Positions 10,484-17,423 of a stretch of DNA of 64,000 nt are shown here, piece by piece (within the stretch, counting starts at the first letter, position 1; each line of letters starts with the position of its first letter). The notes beneath the pieces are model-generated. The model was not told the origin of the DNA, ran no database searches, and worked only from the letters and a program-made list of their open reading frames with translations. Source of the stretch: Mesorhizobium huakuii. GTDB lineage: Bacteria > Pseudomonadota > Alphaproteobacteria > Rhizobiales > Rhizobiaceae. The translations under genes were made by a program, and so were the position numbers. The stretch lies in the NCBI RefSeq assembly GCF_030160235.1, contig NZ_BSNY01000055.1, positions 62,001 through 126,000 on the forward strand, written 5' to 3'.

Positions 10484-10852
10484 ATGGGCAATGCCTGGTG
10501 GAATCTGACATTGCGCTTCCTGCTGGAGCTTGCCGCCCTGCTCGGCCTCGGCATTGCCGGCTGGCACCTTTCCCAGGGATGGTGGCGCTGGGTCCTCGCG
10601 TTCGCCTTGCCGCTCGTTGCGGCCGTGCTGTGGGGTACTTTCGCGGTGCTCAACGACCCAAGCCGGTCGGGTCGCGCACCGGTGCCGGTGCCAGGCACGG
10701 TGCGGCTGGCGCTCGAACTCGTCATCCTGTTCGGCGGTGCTGCCGGATTCTATGGCGCGGGTCGCACGACCACGGGCATCGTCGTCGCCCTGCTCATCGC
10801 CATCAGCTACGCATTTTCGCTCGACCGGCTGGGCTGGCTGCTGAAGCAATAG
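10484..10852 (+). CDS. YrdB-family (DUF2568) small membrane protein
   Basis: A 122-residue, very hydrophobic protein with about four membrane spans (roughly 8-28, 33-52, 70-90 and 96-115) and a conserved NDPSRSGRAPVPVPG loop between the second and third. This loop and topology match the DUF2568/YrdB family of unknown function. The start at 10484 is supported by GGAGG 6-7 bases upstream; an earlier in-frame ATG has no such site. It is divergent from soxB and precedes an SDR gene on the same strand by about 100 bp. Confidence 0.82.
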   Translation: MGNAWWNLTLRFLLELAALLGLGIAGWHLSQGWWRWVLAFALPLVAAVLWGTFAVLNDPSRSGRAPVPVPGTVRLALELVILFGGAAGFYGAGRTTTGIVVALLIAISYAFSLDRLGWLLKQ

Positions 10853-10959
10853 CTCAGGACGGCGCTCCTTCGCAGGTATCGGGTGGCTCCGACCCGCCCC
10901 ATCTGCGACCAAGCATCCCGATTGCCGGCGAGACCGGCGCGAAAAACAGGATGCCCAAA

Positions 10960-11718
10960 ATGCTCGCACTCGCCAACAAGATCGCCATCGTCACCGGCGC
11001 CAGTTCCGGCATCGGCCGCGCCACGGCAAAACTCTTCGCCGACGAAGGTGCAAAGCTTGTCGTCGCGGCCCGTCGTCAGGCCGAGCTCGATACGCTTGTC
11101 GCCGACATATCGGGCGCGGACGGCACGGCCATCGCGCTTGCCGGCGACGTCAGGGACGAAGCCTATGCGAAGGCGCTTGTCGATCTGGCAGTCGAAAGCT
11201 TCGGCGGCCTCGACATCGCCTTCAACAATGCCGGCGCCGTCGGCTTGATGGCGCCCCTGCCCGACATGATGCCGGCGGCATGGCACGAGACGATGGACAT
11301 CAATCTGACCAGCGCCTTTCTCGGCGCGAAGTATCAGATACCGGCCATGCTGGAGCGCGGCGGCGGCTCGCTGATCTTCACCTCGAGCTTTGTCGGCTAC
11401 ACCGCAGGCATGCCGGGCATGGCCGCCTACGCCGCCGCCAAGGCCGGCCTGATCGGCCTGACACAGGTTCTGGCCGCCGAATACGGCCCGAAAGGCCTGC
11501 GCGTCAACGCATTGCTGCCGGGCGGCACCGACACACCGGGCGCGACGACAACGACGCCCGAAGCCCGCGCTTTCGTCGAAGGCATCCATGCGTTGAAACG
11601 CATGGCGCAGCCGGAAGAGATTGCCCGCTCGGCGCTTTACCTCGCCTCCGATGCTTCGAGCTTCACCACGGGAACCGCGCTGTTTGCCGACGGCGGGGTC
11701 TCGATCAACCGGACGTGA
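10960..11718 (+). CDS. SDR-family oxidoreductase
   Basis: 252-residue classical short-chain dehydrogenase. It shows TGASSGIG (12-19), NNAG (89-92), the active-site TSS near 141-143, Tyr157/Lys161 in YAAAK, and a C-terminal FTTGTALFADGGVSINRT that is the usual end of cytosolic SDRs (glucose dehydrogenase / 3-ketoacyl reductase type). Start 10960 is preferred because AGGA ends 8 bases before it; ATG 10951 is directly adjacent to that AGG and would add three residues. The substrate is unknown. Confidence 0.92.
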   Translation: MLALANKIAIVTGASSGIGRATAKLFADEGAKLVVAARRQAELDTLVADISGADGTAIALAGDVRDEAYAKALVDLAVESFGGLDIAFNNAGAVGLMAPLPDMMPAAWHETMDINLTSAFLGAKYQIPAMLERGGGSLIFTSSFVGYTAGMPGMAAYAAAKAGLIGLTQVLAAEYGPKGLRVNALLPGGTDTPGATTTTPEARAFVEGIHALKRMAQPEEIARSALYLASDASSFTTGTALFADGGVSINRT

Positions 11719-11728
11719 AGGTTTTTTT

Positions 11729-11752
11729 GCGGCGAACAGGCCGGTTCGCCGC
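11729..11752 (+). terminator. Hairpin after the SDR gene
   Basis: GCGGCGAAC (11729-11737) and GTTCGCCGC (11744-11752) form a perfect 9-bp stem with a 6-base loop, starting 10 bases after the SDR stop. The 3' side has only CTTTG, so it is a weak intrinsic terminator or an mRNA-end stabilising hairpin. Confidence 0.45.
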
Positions 11753-11829
11753 TTTGACGCAGGCAGCCGGTCTTGCTTTTTCCGCGCGATTTGGCGATTC
11801 CGTTTCATGTTGAAACGGGTCCCGAAACC

Positions 11830-12216
11830 ATGATGCTGATCCGAACCTATGTGGCCGCCAGCGCAATCGAGGGCGTCGGCATGTTCGCCGCCGAGCCGAT
11901 CCGGAAGGGCGCCTCGATCTGGCGGCTTGATCCGGATTTCGACCGGCTGATCCCGATGGACAAATACGAGGCCGCACCCCAGCCTCTGAAGGAATTGCTC
12001 GACCGCTATGCCTATCCGAGCCCGGATCGGCCGGGCTTCATGGTCTATGAGGTCGACAATGGCCGCTTCATGAACCATTCGGCGACGCCGAACACAGATT
12101 TTTCGCAATATGGTGGCGCGACAGCGACACGCGACATCGCCGCCGGCGAAGAGATCACTTGTGACTACGGCGAATTCTTCGAGGATTTCGAGCGGCTGCA
12201 CCTGGCCACGGCGTAG
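11830..12216 (+). CDS. SET-domain protein
   Basis: A 128-residue minimal SET domain. It keeps the two defining motifs: RFMNHSATPN (Asn-His-Ser at 82-84, which knots around the SAM site) and GEEITCDYG (Tyr near 113). Bacterial single-domain SET proteins are putative lysine methyltransferases; the target is unknown. The start at 11830 (or 11833, two adjacent ATGs) fits the domain boundary, as the sequence upstream is not conserved-looking. No post-SET cysteine cluster is present. The neighbours (SDR, rpsU) give no functional hint. Confidence 0.85.
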   Translation: MMLIRTYVAASAIEGVGMFAAEPIRKGASIWRLDPDFDRLIPMDKYEAAPQPLKELLDRYAYPSPDRPGFMVYEVDNGRFMNHSATPNTDFSQYGGATATRDIAAGEEITCDYGEFFEDFERLHLATA

Positions 12217-12392
12217 TTGGAGCCCTATCTCGGGGCGACCGTGGCAATTTGGCTGTCGTCCTGCATTTCGACTGTGGACAGCGCGGCCTGATTCTGCTAT
12301 CAGCCGCCACAATTCGTGGTGTCGACCGCCGCGGAGGCTAGTGGCTATGGCTACTTGCCTGTTGATATCAAACCCGAAAGACAGGATTGCCC

Positions 12393-12659
12393 GTGCAGGT
12401 ACTCGTCCGCGACAATAACGTTGATCAGGCGCTTCGCGCGCTCAAGAAGAAGATGCAGCGCGAAGGCATTTTCCGCGAAATGAAGATGCGCGGTCACTAC
12501 GAGAAGCCGTCCGAGAAGCGCGCCCGCGAAAAGGCCGAGGCCGTGCGCCGCGCTCGCAAGCTGGCCCGCAAGCGCGCCCAGCGCGAAGGCCTGCTGCCGA
12601 TGACGCCGCGTCCGGTGGCTGCCGGTGGTGCTGCTGGCGCAGCGCGTCCGCCGCGCTGA
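12393..12659 (+). CDS. rpsU: 30S ribosomal protein S21
   Basis: An 88-residue basic protein identical in style to rhizobial S21: [25 protein letters not shown], then [25 protein letters not shown]. It has an alphaproteobacterial C-terminal Ala/Gly/Pro tail. S21 sits on the 30S platform near the anti-Shine-Dalgarno region of 16S rRNA and promotes initiation. The start is GTG at 12393 with AGG 7 bases upstream; a TTG two codons earlier is too close to that site. A strong intrinsic terminator follows 35 bp after the stop, so it is a single-gene unit. Confidence 0.97.
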   Translation: MQVLVRDNNVDQALRALKKKMQREGIFREMKMRGHYEKPSEKRAREKAEAVRRARKLARKRAQREGLLPMTPRPVAAGGAAGAARPPR

Positions 12660-12694
12660 TTATCGCCAATATTTCGTCCTTTTCGAAGGATACC

Positions 12695-12734
12695 AAGGTG
12701 GCGCGATGCGGAATCGCCGCCACCTTTTTATTTT
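12695..12734 (+). terminator. Rho-independent terminator of rpsU
   Basis: AAGGTGGCGCGAT (12695-12707) pairs with 12713-12726 around a GCGGA loop, giving a 13-bp stem with one bulged C. A TTTTTATTTT tract follows. This is the best intrinsic terminator in this part of the window. Confidence 0.85.
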
Positions 12735-12803
12735 GATTGTGACCCGGCCCGGAGGGGGGATCCGGACCTGAGCGACGCGGCTTGAAGTGAGGACAGGGCA
12801 GAC

Positions 12804-13646
12804 ATGAACGCAATGAGCGTGGAGCGCGGGACCGCATTGCGTGGTTTCGCCCTGACGGCAGCCCTGCTTTCCGGATTGGTGCTGGCCGGCTGCCAGACGT
12901 CGGGCCCGACCGGCGAGTTCAACAACATCGACAAGGCGCAGGGGTCGAGCGAGAACATCTCCTCGCTGTCGGCGGTCATCCAGCGCAATCCGCAGGATCC
13001 CGAAGGCTACAATGTGCGCGGCTCGGCCTATGGCCGCGGCGGCCAGTATCAGGCGGCGCTCAAGGACTTCAACCAGGCCATCCAGCTCAATCCGAATTTC
13101 TACCAGGCCTATTCCAACCGCGCGCTCATCCAGCGCTTCCTCGGCAATCAGGCGGCCGCGCTCGACGACTACAACAAGTCGATCCAGATCAACGGCAATT
13201 ATGACGCCGCCTATATCGGCCGCGGCAATCTCTACCGCAAAGCGGGCCGCACCCAGGACGCCTTCAACGACTTCCAGAAGGCGATCCAGCTCGACACGAC
13301 GGACGCCCGCGCCTACCACAATCGCGGCCTGATCTACCAAAGCCAGGGCCAGCACAAATTCGCCATCGAGGATTTCTCGACCGCCATCTCGCTGGCACCG
13401 GATGCGGCCGAGCCCTATAACGGCCGGGGCCTTTCCTATCTGGCGACGGGCGACGAGGACAACGCCTTCTCCGACTTCAACATGGCCATCAAGCTCGACG
13501 GCCAGAACGCCGAGGCCTGGGCCAACCAGGCGCTCATCTACGAGCGGCGCGGCGACAAGGCAAAGGCGGCGAAATCCTATAAGGAAGCCGTCCGCCTCAA
13601 CCCCAGCTACCAGCCGGCCAAGGACGGCCTCGCCCGCGTCAGCTGA
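12804..13646 (+). CDS. TPR-repeat lipoprotein (NlpI-like)
   Basis: 280 residues with a lipoprotein signal peptide (lipobox LAGC, lipid-modified Cys at residue 30) and then six or so consecutive tetratricopeptide repeats from about residue 50 to the end. The repeats show the W/Y-G-A-F-A-P pattern, for example AYSNRALIQRFLGNQAAALDDY. Such outer-membrane lipoproteins act as protein scaffolds, and NlpI-like members recruit peptidoglycan enzymes. The start at 12804 has GACAGGGCAG 6-10 bases upstream. The gene stands alone between the rpsU terminator and a GAAA-loop hairpin. Confidence 0.9.
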   Translation: MNAMSVERGTALRGFALTAALLSGLVLAGCQTSGPTGEFNNIDKAQGSSENISSLSAVIQRNPQDPEGYNVRGSAYGRGGQYQAALKDFNQAIQLNPNFYQAYSNRALIQRFLGNQAAALDDYNKSIQINGNYDAAYIGRGNLYRKAGRTQDAFNDFQKAIQLDTTDARAYHNRGLIYQSQGQHKFAIEDFSTAISLAPDAAEPYNGRGLSYLATGDEDNAFSDFNMAIKLDGQNAEAWANQALIYERRGDKAKAAKSYKEAVRLNPSYQPAKDGLARVS

Positions 13647-13686
13647 TATCGGCTTTAGCAGATCCGGCTAAGCATTGTGGGGACGT

Positions 13687-13710
13687 CTGCGTGTCCGAAA
13701 GGACACGCAG
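13687..13710 (+). terminator. Perfect GAAA-tetraloop hairpin after the TPR gene
   Basis: CTGCGTGTCC, then GAAA, then GGACACGCAG: a perfect 10-bp stem closed by a stable GNRA tetraloop, 41 bp after the TPR lipoprotein stop. There is no U tract, so it is more likely an mRNA 3'-end or processing hairpin than a full intrinsic terminator. Confidence 0.5.
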
Positions 13711-13854
13711 GGCTGAAGATCGCCGCCGATCCGGCAACCGCGCGTTAACCCCCGCATTAAGCCGTCAATCCTTGCCTTGTTCGCGCCAAGTTTTCGGCGG
13801 AACGGTCTGGTCACTCAAGCCGTTATTCCAAGCGATTTGCGAAAGGACCCTCCC

Positions 13855-14331
13855 ATGATCAAGAAACTCGTCTGCGCCGCTGCCCTTGCAACGACCGTGT
13901 TCGCTGCCGCTCCGGCCAGCGCCGGAAAGCTGCAGCTCGGCACGCTCGACTGCACCATCGACGGCGGCACCGCCTACATTGTCGCCTCCAACAAGGGCGT
14001 GTCCTGCGTCTTCCGTCCCTACCACCACGGCCCGTCGGAGATTTACACCGGCGTCATCTCCAAGATCGGTGTCGATCTGGGCCAGACGCATCAGGGCCAG
14101 CTTGTCTGGGCGGTTCTTGCCGCGACCCGTGACCGCGATGCGGGCGACCTTGCCGGCAGCTATTATGGCGTCAACGCCGAGGCGAGCGTCGTCACCGGCG
14201 GTGGCGCCAACCTGCTGGTCGGCGGCTTCGACGGCGCCTTCATGCTGGAGCCACTCAGCGTCCAGGCGCAGACCGGCGTCAACCTCGCCGTGGCCGTGAC
14301 CTCGCTTCAGCTGATCCATTCGCTCAAGTGA
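13855..14331 (+). CDS. DUF992-family exported protein (first copy)
   Basis: A 158-residue protein with a Sec signal peptide (KK, hydrophobic core, ASA cleavage at about residue 23). The mature sequence has the DUF992 pattern: LQLGTLDCTIDGGT, a two-Cys arrangement (LDC and VSC, about 33 and 51), and Gly-rich TGGGANLLVGG in the C-terminal half. It is predicted periplasmic. The function of the family is unknown. The start at 13855 is supported by GAAAGGA about 9 bases upstream. It is followed by a strong hairpin and a second DUF992 gene. Confidence 0.9.
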   Translation: MIKKLVCAAALATTVFAAAPASAGKLQLGTLDCTIDGGTAYIVASNKGVSCVFRPYHHGPSEIYTGVISKIGVDLGQTHQGQLVWAVLAATRDRDAGDLAGSYYGVNAEASVVTGGGANLLVGGFDGAFMLEPLSVQAQTGVNLAVAVTSLQLIHSLK

Positions 14332-14363
14332 TCGAACGGAGCCACGCGCTCCTCTCTACCTTG

Positions 14364-14404
14364 CGGCGCGGAACCATATAGGATGGTTCCGCGCCGTTTT
14401 GATT
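14364..14404 (+). terminator. Strong intrinsic terminator between the DUF992 genes
   Basis: Two perfect 14-bp arms (14364-14377 and 14383-14396, CGGCGCGGAACCAT and its complement) flank a 5-base loop and are followed by TTTTGATTTT. It would end transcription of the first DUF992 gene just before the ribosome site of the second. Confidence 0.85.
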
Positions 14405-14419
14405 TTGGGGGGGACCGCC

Positions 14420-14905
14420 ATGCCGAAGACAGCCATCGCCGCTGCCGTGATCGCACTCGTGCTCGGCGCGACACAGACGCAGGCGCAGGACCGAGGCATC
14501 GAACTCGGTACCCTTGAATGCGCCATAGGCGGCGGCACCGGCTTCATCCTCGGCTCGACCAAGGATCTGAGCTGCACGTTCACCCCGACCGACAAGAGCT
14601 TCGCGCCGGAGGCCTATTTCGGCGCCGTCAACAAATACGGCCTCGACATCGGCACGACAAAACAGGCGGTGATGGGCTGGCTGGTGCTGACGCCACTGAA
14701 GAACATCTACGCGCCGGGTGCGCTGGCAGGCGACTATATCGGCGCCAGCGCCGAGGTGACGGCGGTCGTCGGCGCAGGCGCCAATCTCCTGGTCGGCGGC
14801 TCCTCGCAGGCCTTCACCCTCCAGCCGCTCAGCCTGCAGACGCAGACCGGCATCAATCTCGCCATCGGCGTCAGCCAGTTCCAGCTGCGCAGCACCGAGA
14901 ATTGA
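14420..14905 (+). CDS. DUF992-family exported protein (second copy)
   Basis: A 161-residue paralogue of the preceding gene, with a signal peptide ending in QTQAQ (about residue 22). It has the same core: IELGTLECAIGGGTG, DLSCTF, AYFGAVNKYGLDIGTT, GAGANLLVGG and QTQTGINLA. Both Cys positions are kept. The start at 14420 is preceded by a run of G residues (GGGGGGGA) as ribosome site. The pair clearly arose by tandem duplication but has diverged substantially. A strong terminator separates the two genes, so they are probably expressed separately. Confidence 0.9.
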   Translation: MPKTAIAAAVIALVLGATQTQAQDRGIELGTLECAIGGGTGFILGSTKDLSCTFTPTDKSFAPEAYFGAVNKYGLDIGTTKQAVMGWLVLTPLKNIYAPGALAGDYIGASAEVTAVVGAGANLLVGGSSQAFTLQPLSLQTQTGINLAIGVSQFQLRSTEN

Positions 14906-15274
14906 TCGCAAGACGAAGGTGCTCGCTCACCAAGGGATCCATGCCGGGGACTGCGCGCCGCCACAGTCCAGAATTCTGCACCGCTGCACTCCACGACCAA
15001 GGTCACGGAATGGATCCCAGGCTCTCCGCGACGGAGCTTTGCTCCTGCTTCGCCCAGGGATGACGAAGTTGAGAGGCTTCGGCCAATCTCGACCGTTGCG
15101 ATGGTCCACCGAAACGAACCGCTTGAGCTCAACCGCGGTTGAGGTCCTACAAGCCTGCCCAGACGGGGACAGCGCGTCTATGAGGCGCGCAGTCCTGATG
15201 CGTATGGTCCTGCCGGAAAGCCTTGCTGGCTTCTGGTGCCGTGCGCTGGCATCGAGATATGCAAAAGGGTAGAC
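14906..15274. repeat. Gene-free stretch with a rhizobial dispersed intergenic repeat
   Basis: 369 bp with no convincing gene. The part around 15003-15068 (GGAATGGATCCCAGG, then GCTTTGCTCCTGCTTCGCCCAGGGATGACGAAG in two pieces) matches a repeat pattern I recognise from intergenic regions of Mesorhizobium-like genomes, with GGATCCC and GGGATGA as its ends. It looks partly decayed. The promoter of the MFS gene should lie in the last 100 bp. Confidence 0.5.
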
Positions 15275-16711
15275 ATGACTGAAATCAGCACAAACAGGGT
15301 CGACTGGCCCGCATTGTGGGCGAGCGGCGACCTGGCGCGCTTCTGCTTCATCAGCCTCGGCATCCTGCTGCACGCCACCAACGAGACGATGGTGGCAACC
15401 GTCATGCCGGCCATGGTCGGCGAACTGGCCGGGGTGCAACTCGTCGGCTGGTCATTGGCGATCTACGAGCTCGGCGCCATCGTCGCCGGTGCCGCCGCCG
15501 GGCGGCTGGTGAGCTATGTGGCGCTGCGCACCAATATGGTGGTCGCGGCCCTGCTTTACGCCGCAGGAGCGCTGATCTGCGCCACCTCGCCTTCCATGCA
15601 GTTGTTCCTCGCCGGCCGGCTGATCGAGGGGCTGGGCGGCGGCGCGCTGGTATCGCTGGCCTTCGTTTCGGTCGAGCGGCTGTTTTCGCGGGCCATCTGG
15701 CCGCAGCTCTTCGGCATCATGTCGGCGATCTGGGGTGTCGCGGCGTTCAGCGGCCCTTTGCTGGGCGCGATCATGACCGAATTCCTGTCGTGGCGCTGGG
15801 CCTTCGGTGTCTTCACCCTCGGCGGCACCGCCATGGCGCTGGCAAGCTTCCTGGTGCTGAACACGCCGGAGGCGAAGAAACCCAGCACGAGCGCCGGTAA
15901 GGCCCCGCCTTTCCCCTTCGCCGCCCTTGCCTGCCTTGCCGTCGCCGTGGTGCTGATCGCCTCGGCCGGCGTCGACATCGCCCTGCTGCGCTCTTCGCTG
16001 CTGATCGTTCTGGGCCTCGCCGGGCTCGCGCTGTTCTTCACCATCGACGCGCTGAAGCCGCGCTCGCGGCTGTTCCCGGCGCGGCTGTTTTCGTGGCGCA
16101 CGCCGGTCGGTGCCGGCATGACCATGGTCGCCGCCTTTTCCGTCGCGACCTGCTCCTTCGGCGTCTATGGGCCGCTGCTTTTGACCAGCCTGCACGACAT
16201 TCCGCTTTTGACCACCGGCTACATCATCGCCGCCGAATCGATCGCCTGGTCGATCCTGTCGATCCTCGTCGCCAACGCGCCGCAGCAGCGTGAACGGCTG
16301 ATCATTGTCACCGGCGCGCTGATGATCGCGGCGGGCATCGCCGGCTTTGCCTATACGATACCCCTGGGCTCCATCCCGCTGATCCTTATTTGCGCCTTGT
16401 TGCAGGGCGGCGGCTTCGGCATTGCCTGGCCGTTCCTGACCCGCGTCATCGTCGCCTCCGCCCCGGTTGACGAGCAGACCATTGCTTCCGCCGCGGTGCC
16501 GACCATGCAGCGCATCGGCTACGCCGTGGGGGCGGCCCTTGCCGGCATCGTCGCCAATGCCAGCGGCTTTTCGCAAGGCTTGAACCACGACGCCGCGGCC
16601 AATGTCGCGAGCTGGCTGTTCCTTGCCTTCGTCCCGCTTGGCATCCTCGGCTGTCTCGCCGCCTTGCGAACGTCGGCGGCCGCAAACCGGCCGCTGGAAG
16701 CCATCGGCTGA
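15275..16711 (+). CDS. MFS transporter (DHA-type multidrug-efflux-like)
   Basis: 478-residue integral membrane protein with 12-14 hydrophobic spans. The N-terminal part has motif features of the drug:H+ antiporter group: NETMVATVMPAMVGELAG in span 1, and GRLIEGLGGGALVSLAFVSVERLF around spans 4-5. A hydrophilic loop (about 205-215) follows span 6. The substrate is not predictable. The start at 15275 is chosen from AAAAGGG upstream and the short cytoplasmic N terminus; the frame extends 13 codons further up without a ribosome site. It is convergent with kdpE, and the two stop codons lie in a shared inverted repeat. Confidence 0.88.
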   Translation: MTEISTNRVDWPALWASGDLARFCFISLGILLHATNETMVATVMPAMVGELAGVQLVGWSLAIYELGAIVAGAAAGRLVSYVALRTNMVVAALLYAAGALICATSPSMQLFLAGRLIEGLGGGALVSLAFVSVERLFSRAIWPQLFGIMSAIWGVAAFSGPLLGAIMTEFLSWRWAFGVFTLGGTAMALASFLVLNTPEAKKPSTSAGKAPPFPFAALACLAVAVVLIASAGVDIALLRSSLLIVLGLAGLALFFTIDALKPRSRLFPARLFSWRTPVGAGMTMVAAFSVATCSFGVYGPLLLTSLHDIPLLTTGYIIAAESIAWSILSILVANAPQQRERLIIVTGALMIAAGIAGFAYTIPLGSIPLILICALLQGGGFGIAWPFLTRVIVASAPVDEQTIASAAVPTMQRIGYAVGAALAGIVANASGFSQGLNHDAAANVASWLFLAFVPLGILGCLAALRTSAAANRPLEAIG

Positions 16712-16736
16712 CACAGGTTCAATTTGAGCTGTGTCA
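16709..16736. terminator. Inverted repeat containing both stop codons of the MFS and kdpE genes
   Basis: TGACACAG (16709-16716) and CTGTGTCA (16729-16736) are perfect 8-bp arms around a 12-base AT-rich loop. The first three bases are the MFS stop codon and the last three are the kdpE stop codon read on the minus strand. It would form a hairpin in both transcripts. Confidence 0.55.
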
Positions 16737-17423
16737 ATCAACACGCAGCCGATAGCCGACACCAGTCTCGGTGGTGATGTAGCGCGGCTGATCGGGGATC
16801 TTCTCGATCTTCTGCCGGAGCTGCCTGACATAGACCCGGAGATACTGCACGTCGGTCGAATCATCCCAGATCTGCTTCAGGATGAAATGGTGGGTCAGCA
16901 CCTTGCCGGCATGCTGCACCAGGATGCGCAATATGTCGTATTCCTTCGGCGAGAGTTTTATCTCCTTGCCCTCGACCTTGACGATGCGCTTGACCAGGTC
17001 GACGCTGAGATCGCCGCTCTGGAAGACAGGCTTCTCGCCCTGCTGCTGGAACTTGTGCCGCAACGCGACGCGGATGCGCGCCACCAGTTCGTTCATGCCG
17101 AACGGCTTGGTGACATAATCGTCGGCGCCGAGTTCGAGCGCATTGACGATGCCGGCCTCGTCGGTGCGGCTGGAGAGGATGACGACGGGAATGTCGAGAC
17201 CCTCGTCACGCCATTTGCGCAGGAGCTCATGGCCGCCCATGCCCGGCAGGCCGAGGTCGAGCAGCACCAAATCCGGCTTTTCCTGGTCCATCAGCTCGAT
17301 CGCCACCTTGGCGTTCGGCGCCTCGCTGATCGCATAGCCCTGGCTGCCGAGGCCGACACGAAGCAGCTTGCGGATCGGCGGCTCGTCATCGACGACCAGT
17401 ATCCTGACATTCGAATTTGTCAT
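16734..17423 (-). CDS. kdpE: Kdp response regulator (OmpR family)
   Basis: 229 residues: a receiver domain with the acidic pocket VDDEPP (11-16), phospho-acceptor Asp56 in LLDLGLP and the KPFG lysine near 107, then an OmpR/PhoB winged helix from about 130 to the end (KEYDILRILVQHAGKVLTH, QLRQKIE, GVGYRL). It activates kdpFABC when phosphorylated by KdpD under K+ limitation or osmotic stress. The start overlaps the kdpD stop (ATGA). It is the last gene of the operon, unlike arrangements where kdpDE form a separate unit. Confidence 0.97.
   Translation of the reverse strand: MTNSNVRILVVDDEPPIRKLLRVGLGSQGYAISEAPNAKVAIELMDQEKPDLVLLDLGLPGMGGHELLRKWRDEGLDIPVVILSSRTDEAGIVNALELGADDYVTKPFGMNELVARIRVALRHKFQQQGEKPVFQSGDLSVDLVKRIVKVEGKEIKLSPKEYDILRILVQHAGKVLTHHFILKQIWDDSTDVQYLRVYVRQLRQKIEKIPDQPRYITTETGVGYRLRVD

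Noticed and set aside
10396-11718. 440-codon frame covering the YrdB-like gene and the SDR
   Set aside because: The first part is out of phase with the YrdB-like gene; the SDR starts at 10960 with its own ribosome site.
15452-16864. 470-codon minus-strand frame over the MFS gene
   Set aside because: The translation is a low-complexity string of Arg, Gly, Asp and Gln; the plus strand encodes an obvious membrane transporter.
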